DNA from: Pseudoruminococcus sp964385235
GTDB lineage: Bacteria > Bacillota > Clostridia > Oscillospirales > Acutalibacteraceae
Assembly: GCA_964385235.1 (NCBI GenBank)
Contig: CAYLOD010000009.1
Span: 1-34,160, forward strand
Direction of reading: 5' to 3'
Length of the DNA: 34,160 nucleotides
Position 1 is the first letter of the stretch; every line of letters starts with the position of its first letter. The position numbers and the translations under genes are program-made. The notes under the pieces are model-generated. The model was given only the letters and a program-made list of their open reading frames with translations, ran no database searches and had not been told where the DNA came from. Shown here in pieces: positions 31,987-34,160 of this stretch.

Positions 31987-32211
31987 TCAAATCATAATCA
32001 AACCGCGGCTCTGAAGCAGACCCTTTGCAACGGCCTTGTCAATGCTTTTGACAGCGGCACGAACAGCCTGTTCCTTATCTGCCGAATTATTTTCAATGGC
32101 AGTATTTGCCTTCTTAATAGAAGTTCTGAGCGCTGAATTAGCTGCCTTGTTTCTCGCAGTCTTAACCGCAGTAACCTTGACACGTTTCTTAGCAGACTTT
32201 ATATTAGGCAT
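31987..32211 (-). CDS. rpsT: 30S ribosomal protein bS20, C-terminally short
   Basis: A 74-residue bS20, which binds 16S rRNA in the small subunit. The N-terminal MPNIKSAKKRVKVTAVKTARNKAANS-type start (residues 1-26) and the helical AVKSIDKAVAKG region match the family. Normal bS20 has ~85-90 residues and ends in a basic helix with an AARKKSRL-like motif. Here that end is replaced by LLQSRGLIMI and a stop. I found no frame near the end that encodes the missing motif. AAAGGAGGTG precedes the ATG, a good promoter lies at 32250-32278, and a terminator follows, so the gene is expressed. Either a lineage-specific shortening or a mutation/assembly error explains the tail. Confidence 0.93.
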   Translation of the reverse strand: MPNIKSAKKRVKVTAVKTARNKAANSALRTSIKKANTAIENNSADKEQAVRAAVKSIDKAVAKGLLQSRGLIMI

Positions 32212-32249
32212 AATATTGCACCTCCTTTATTCATGCTCTCGTATCGAAT

Positions 32250-32278
32250 ATAATAACATATTGAAAAAAGAAATGCAA
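32250..32278 (-). promoter_or_regulatory. Promoter of rpsT
   Basis: Minus strand TTGCAT (32273-32278), 17 bp, TATTAT (32250-32255). Confidence 0.65.
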
Positions 32279-32816
32279 GCGAATTTTAAAATTTTAACAT
32301 ATTGCCTGTGAATTGCACCCGTAAAAGCCCTACGGTGCGGAATACAAAAATGTACGTTAAACAGATTTTTAACAAAAACGCAGGACGGCTGTTTCCGCCT
32401 ATGAATAAAAAGCTTAATACCGACCGTATAAGGGCAGTGTCCGCTTCTATGTACGCGTGCGTAAGGTCTTAAGAAAAAGCGGCTGCGGGTTTCCCATCGG
32501 TCCGGAGATTTGCGTACAGAAGATAACGGCGCGGACTGTCAGTTTTATCAAAAAGGGCAAAGCGGACGTTAAGTGCAGTTTCAACAAGCTGCCAAAATTG
32601 CAAAGCAATTTTAAACGCTTCAGTGAGGATTGTATCTCCCCACTGAAGCGATAGATGTTTTCCGCCGAACCCCGTCACGACGGACTTTTATAGAAGATAA
32701 TATGATAAAATATTGATTTTTGTAATATCTTGTGACGAAATATTACAACGCTGTAAATTATTTTCACAGACACCTCTGCCGCATTAAAGCCGGTACAAAT
32801 CCTCGGGGCGGATTAC
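32279..32816. other. Long non-coding stretch with paired hairpins
   Basis: I see no credible gene in ~540 bases; short ORFs lack ribosome sites and family resemblance. It contains two adjacent inverted repeats: AAAATTGC-AAA-GCAATTTT (32594-32612) and CGCTTCAGTG...CACTGAAGCG (32616-32650). Together they look like a small structured or mobile repeat unit. Confidence 0.45.
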
Positions 32817-33041
32817 TTATACTATCATATCCTCGATAACATCCCGCAGATGTATAGGATCCAGCTTATTAATGTTACACAGATTAACAAGTTCTTCCGC
32901 TTTTTCTCTTTCAGTAAAGACGTCGGAAAATGAAGCGACAACAGTTCCGGACTCCTCAATATAAGCACAAATCCCATAAGCATCGTATTCTAAAAATTCA
33001 GAATTTCGCAGGTGTTCAGCAATAACCTTGTATGTTATCAT
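32817..33041 (-). CDS. DUF6514-like small protein
   Basis: A 74-residue cytoplasmic protein of unknown function. The pattern Y-x-x-YGI-x-A, a central VVASFSDV, and the ending CNINKLDPIHLRDVIEDMIV (positions 55-74) resemble the DUF6514 family of small clostridial proteins, which characteristically close with an HL-x-DVIEDF-like motif. Family assignment is from memory of that motif and is tentative. AAGGAAG lies 6 nt before the ATG, and a TATAAT lies ~40 bp upstream at 33082-33087. It is the last gene before the mobile-element boundary. Confidence 0.68.
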   Translation of the reverse strand: MITYKVIAEHLRNSEFLEYDAYGICAYIEESGTVVASFSDVFTEREKAEELVNLCNINKLDPIHLRDVIEDMIV

Positions 33042-33313
33042 TAGAATCTTCCTTTAGCTGCTATGTATTGTTCAATTCTTAATTATAACAAATACAAATT
33101 AAATTAACACATTATTTTGAAATTGATTAGAATTTCATTGAATAAAGCATATATATTGTGGCATATTGAGCTTGATTCAGCATTTATGGGGTTTTTGAGA
33201 AATTTAAAAGGTCAGAAAGTTTCCCGGTTTTCAAGTGGGGGACATATTATCTGAGTTATATTTTAACGGCACCACATAACCGCGGATACTTCTGTTCCGC
33301 AAACTTTATACAT
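33042..33313. other. AT-rich flank between the DUF6514-like gene and the rlmD-type att site
   Basis: No gene is supported. It holds the TATAAT noted for the DUF6514-like gene and a small GCGGA/TCCGC stem near 33283-33300. Confidence 0.4.
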
Positions 33314-33358
33314 TTACGAACGTGACAACAATACCACGCACTCCACATGCCCCGTCTA
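33314..33358 (-). other. Isolated 3' end of an rlmD/rumA-type gene: putative att site
   Basis: Read on the minus strand, these bases give TGHVECVVLLSRS followed by a stop, preceded by an in-frame TAG. The peptide HVExVVLLSR is the C-terminal signature of the TrmA/RlmD class of RNA uracil methyltransferases. No other part of such a gene is nearby. Many integrative elements insert at the 3' end of rlmD/rumA and leave a short duplicate of it at their far end. That is the most economical reading. Confidence 0.7.
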
Positions 33359-33741
33359 TCGAATTTTAGAAAAGTTCAATTTCCAAAGTCTCTGTTGGCT
33401 TCCAGAAAGTCACTGTGGCACGGTGGCAGACGAGTGGCAAAAAGGCGACAATGGTAAGTGGTAAAAATTGCCGCTTATAACTGAGTGGAAATAACGCTGT
33501 CCGAATTTCGGACGGCTCAGGAATCCAACTGCTTACCATTGCCCCGATTCCTTATGGCATTATGTTTTCGCGCTGCCACAATACATATTCTGCCCAGATT
33601 AAGAATTTTCACGCTATGCGTGGTAAAGTCCACCGATACAGAAAGCCGCCCAAAATTGGCAATATACGCGTTTGGCATGGGGGTCTGTCCGTTTTTCGGA
33701 CGAACCTATACATTATTCGCTGCCAATATTTCAAGGGCGAT
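33359..33741. mobile_element. Terminal non-coding region of a putative integrated element
   Basis: This region lies between the rlmD-type att remnant and the first element-like gene. It has three GTGGCA copies (33415, 33423, 33434) near the att site, which could be arm-type sites for an integrase or excisionase. It also has two look-alike stems GTCCGAA/TTCGGAC (about 33500) and GTCCG/CGGAC (about 33689). ORFs on the plus strand here look like antisense shadows. The integrase gene is not in the window. Confidence 0.5.
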
Positions 33742-34160
33742 TTATCCAGCCAATTCAGCAAGCCGGGAAAACGCAATCACGAACCATTGGAAATTCTCAT
33801 CTTCCATCGGTGCCATGCTCCAATGATTCCAATATCGCCATTGTGAGAAAATCGCATTTCCTAAAGTCCACAAATCAATTTTTTCAATGATCCGTTTCAG
33901 CGCAGCATTATCATTTAAGGCATTTGTGCCGGGGAAAGCGGCTTCCAATGATTTGCCGCAATCCATTTCAAAGCCTAAATCTGCCATGCCATCACCGACA
34001 AAGGCACTATCTTCAAATAAGTAAAACGGCGTTGTTTTATGGTTCGCGTATATTTGCGCCCACACCAGTGCAAAGCGCCGGATCCTTTCCTTGCTAGCAA
34101 GCGGTACGCGCTTCACGGGCGACATTTCAGGGCGGCGCACCGTGACCGCATCGCCATCAA
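33742..34160 (-). CDS. Hypothetical protein of mobile-element type, truncated by window edge
   Basis: At least 132 residues from a possible GTG at 34140; the frame stays open to 34160, so the start may lie outside. I cannot assign a function. It begins RRPEMSPVKRVPL, then a basic helix (SKERIRRFALVWAQIYANH), then an F-rich YLFEDSAFVGDGMADLGF block, and ends with SQWRYWNHWS and FQWFVIAFSRLAEL. I associate proteins of this type with conjugative elements of gut Clostridia, from memory and without a search. It has no signal peptide or membrane segment. Its position next to the rlmD-type att site supports element membership. Composition differs from the chromosomal genes to the left. Confidence 0.65.
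   Translation of the reverse strand, partial: DGDAVTVRRPEMSPVKRVPLASKERIRRFALVWAQIYANHKTTPFYLFEDSAFVGDGMADLGFEMDCGKSLEAAFPGTNALNDNAALKRIIEKIDLWTLGNAIFSQWRYWNHWSMAPMEDENFQWFVIAFSRLAELAG

Noticed and set aside
33485..33826. 113-aa plus-strand ORF overlapping the mobile-element gene
   Set aside because: It lacks a ribosome site, lies antisense to a better-supported gene over part of its length, and shows no recognisable domain.

Overview
The window looks like a chromosomal scaffold segment from a gut-type, spore-forming member of the Clostridia, probably Oscillospiraceae/Ruminococcaceae and possibly [Eubacterium] siraeum-like. That placement is inferred from family content (DUF4358, CotJC, MrnC, CIRCE-controlled groESL, transcobalamin-like DUF4430 proteins, a DUF6514-like protein), moderate GC, strong AGGAGG ribosome sites and many TTGACA-N17-TATAAT-type promoters. 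A 10-base N run at 5379-5388 marks an assembly gap inside a gene.

Left part (1-7720). A DUF4358 lipoprotein-like or membrane-anchored gene is followed by a large serine recombinase. The recombinase stop codon lies directly against a cotJC (spore-coat manganese catalase) reading frame that lacks only its first ~20 codons. This is the geometry of a sporulation-gene intervening element such as skin/sigK. mrnC (mini-RNase III) follows on the minus strand. Next comes a minus-strand operon under a cobalamin riboswitch: a wall-anchored DUF4430 protein, a membrane protein combining an alpha/alpha-repeat domain with a DUF4430 domain (the domain pair of animal intrinsic factor/transcobalamin), and a lone ECF-transporter T subunit. 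This is a plausible corrinoid capture and uptake system.

Middle (7720-20700, mostly plus strand). A GH13 glucosidase-type enzyme; the pantothenate operon panBCD behind a leader that resembles the pan RNA motif; a UgtP/MGDG-synthase-like glycosyltransferase; two tandem, almost identical GHKL sensor kinases (1570-bp direct duplication); a 94-aa minus-strand protein of unknown function with a palindromic operator candidate; a class B penicillin-binding protein; and an AMP-binding acyl-CoA synthetase.

Right part (20700-33060, minus strand). A pgk-tpiA-pyrE-gpmI cluster (lower glycolysis with orotate phosphoribosyltransferase inside it), CIRCE-groES-groEL, a ClpE-like zinc-finger AAA+ unfoldase, a cvpA-like gene with pgsA, rpsT encoding an unusually short bS20, and a DUF6514-like gene.

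Right end (33300-34160). A 14-codon remnant matching the C-terminus of the RlmD/RumA 23S rRNA methyltransferase family sits alone and out of context. This is the usual attachment-site signature of integrative elements that target the 3' end of that gene. The sequence to its right, including a partial gene of a type I associate with clostridial mobile elements, is therefore probably the end of an integrated element.
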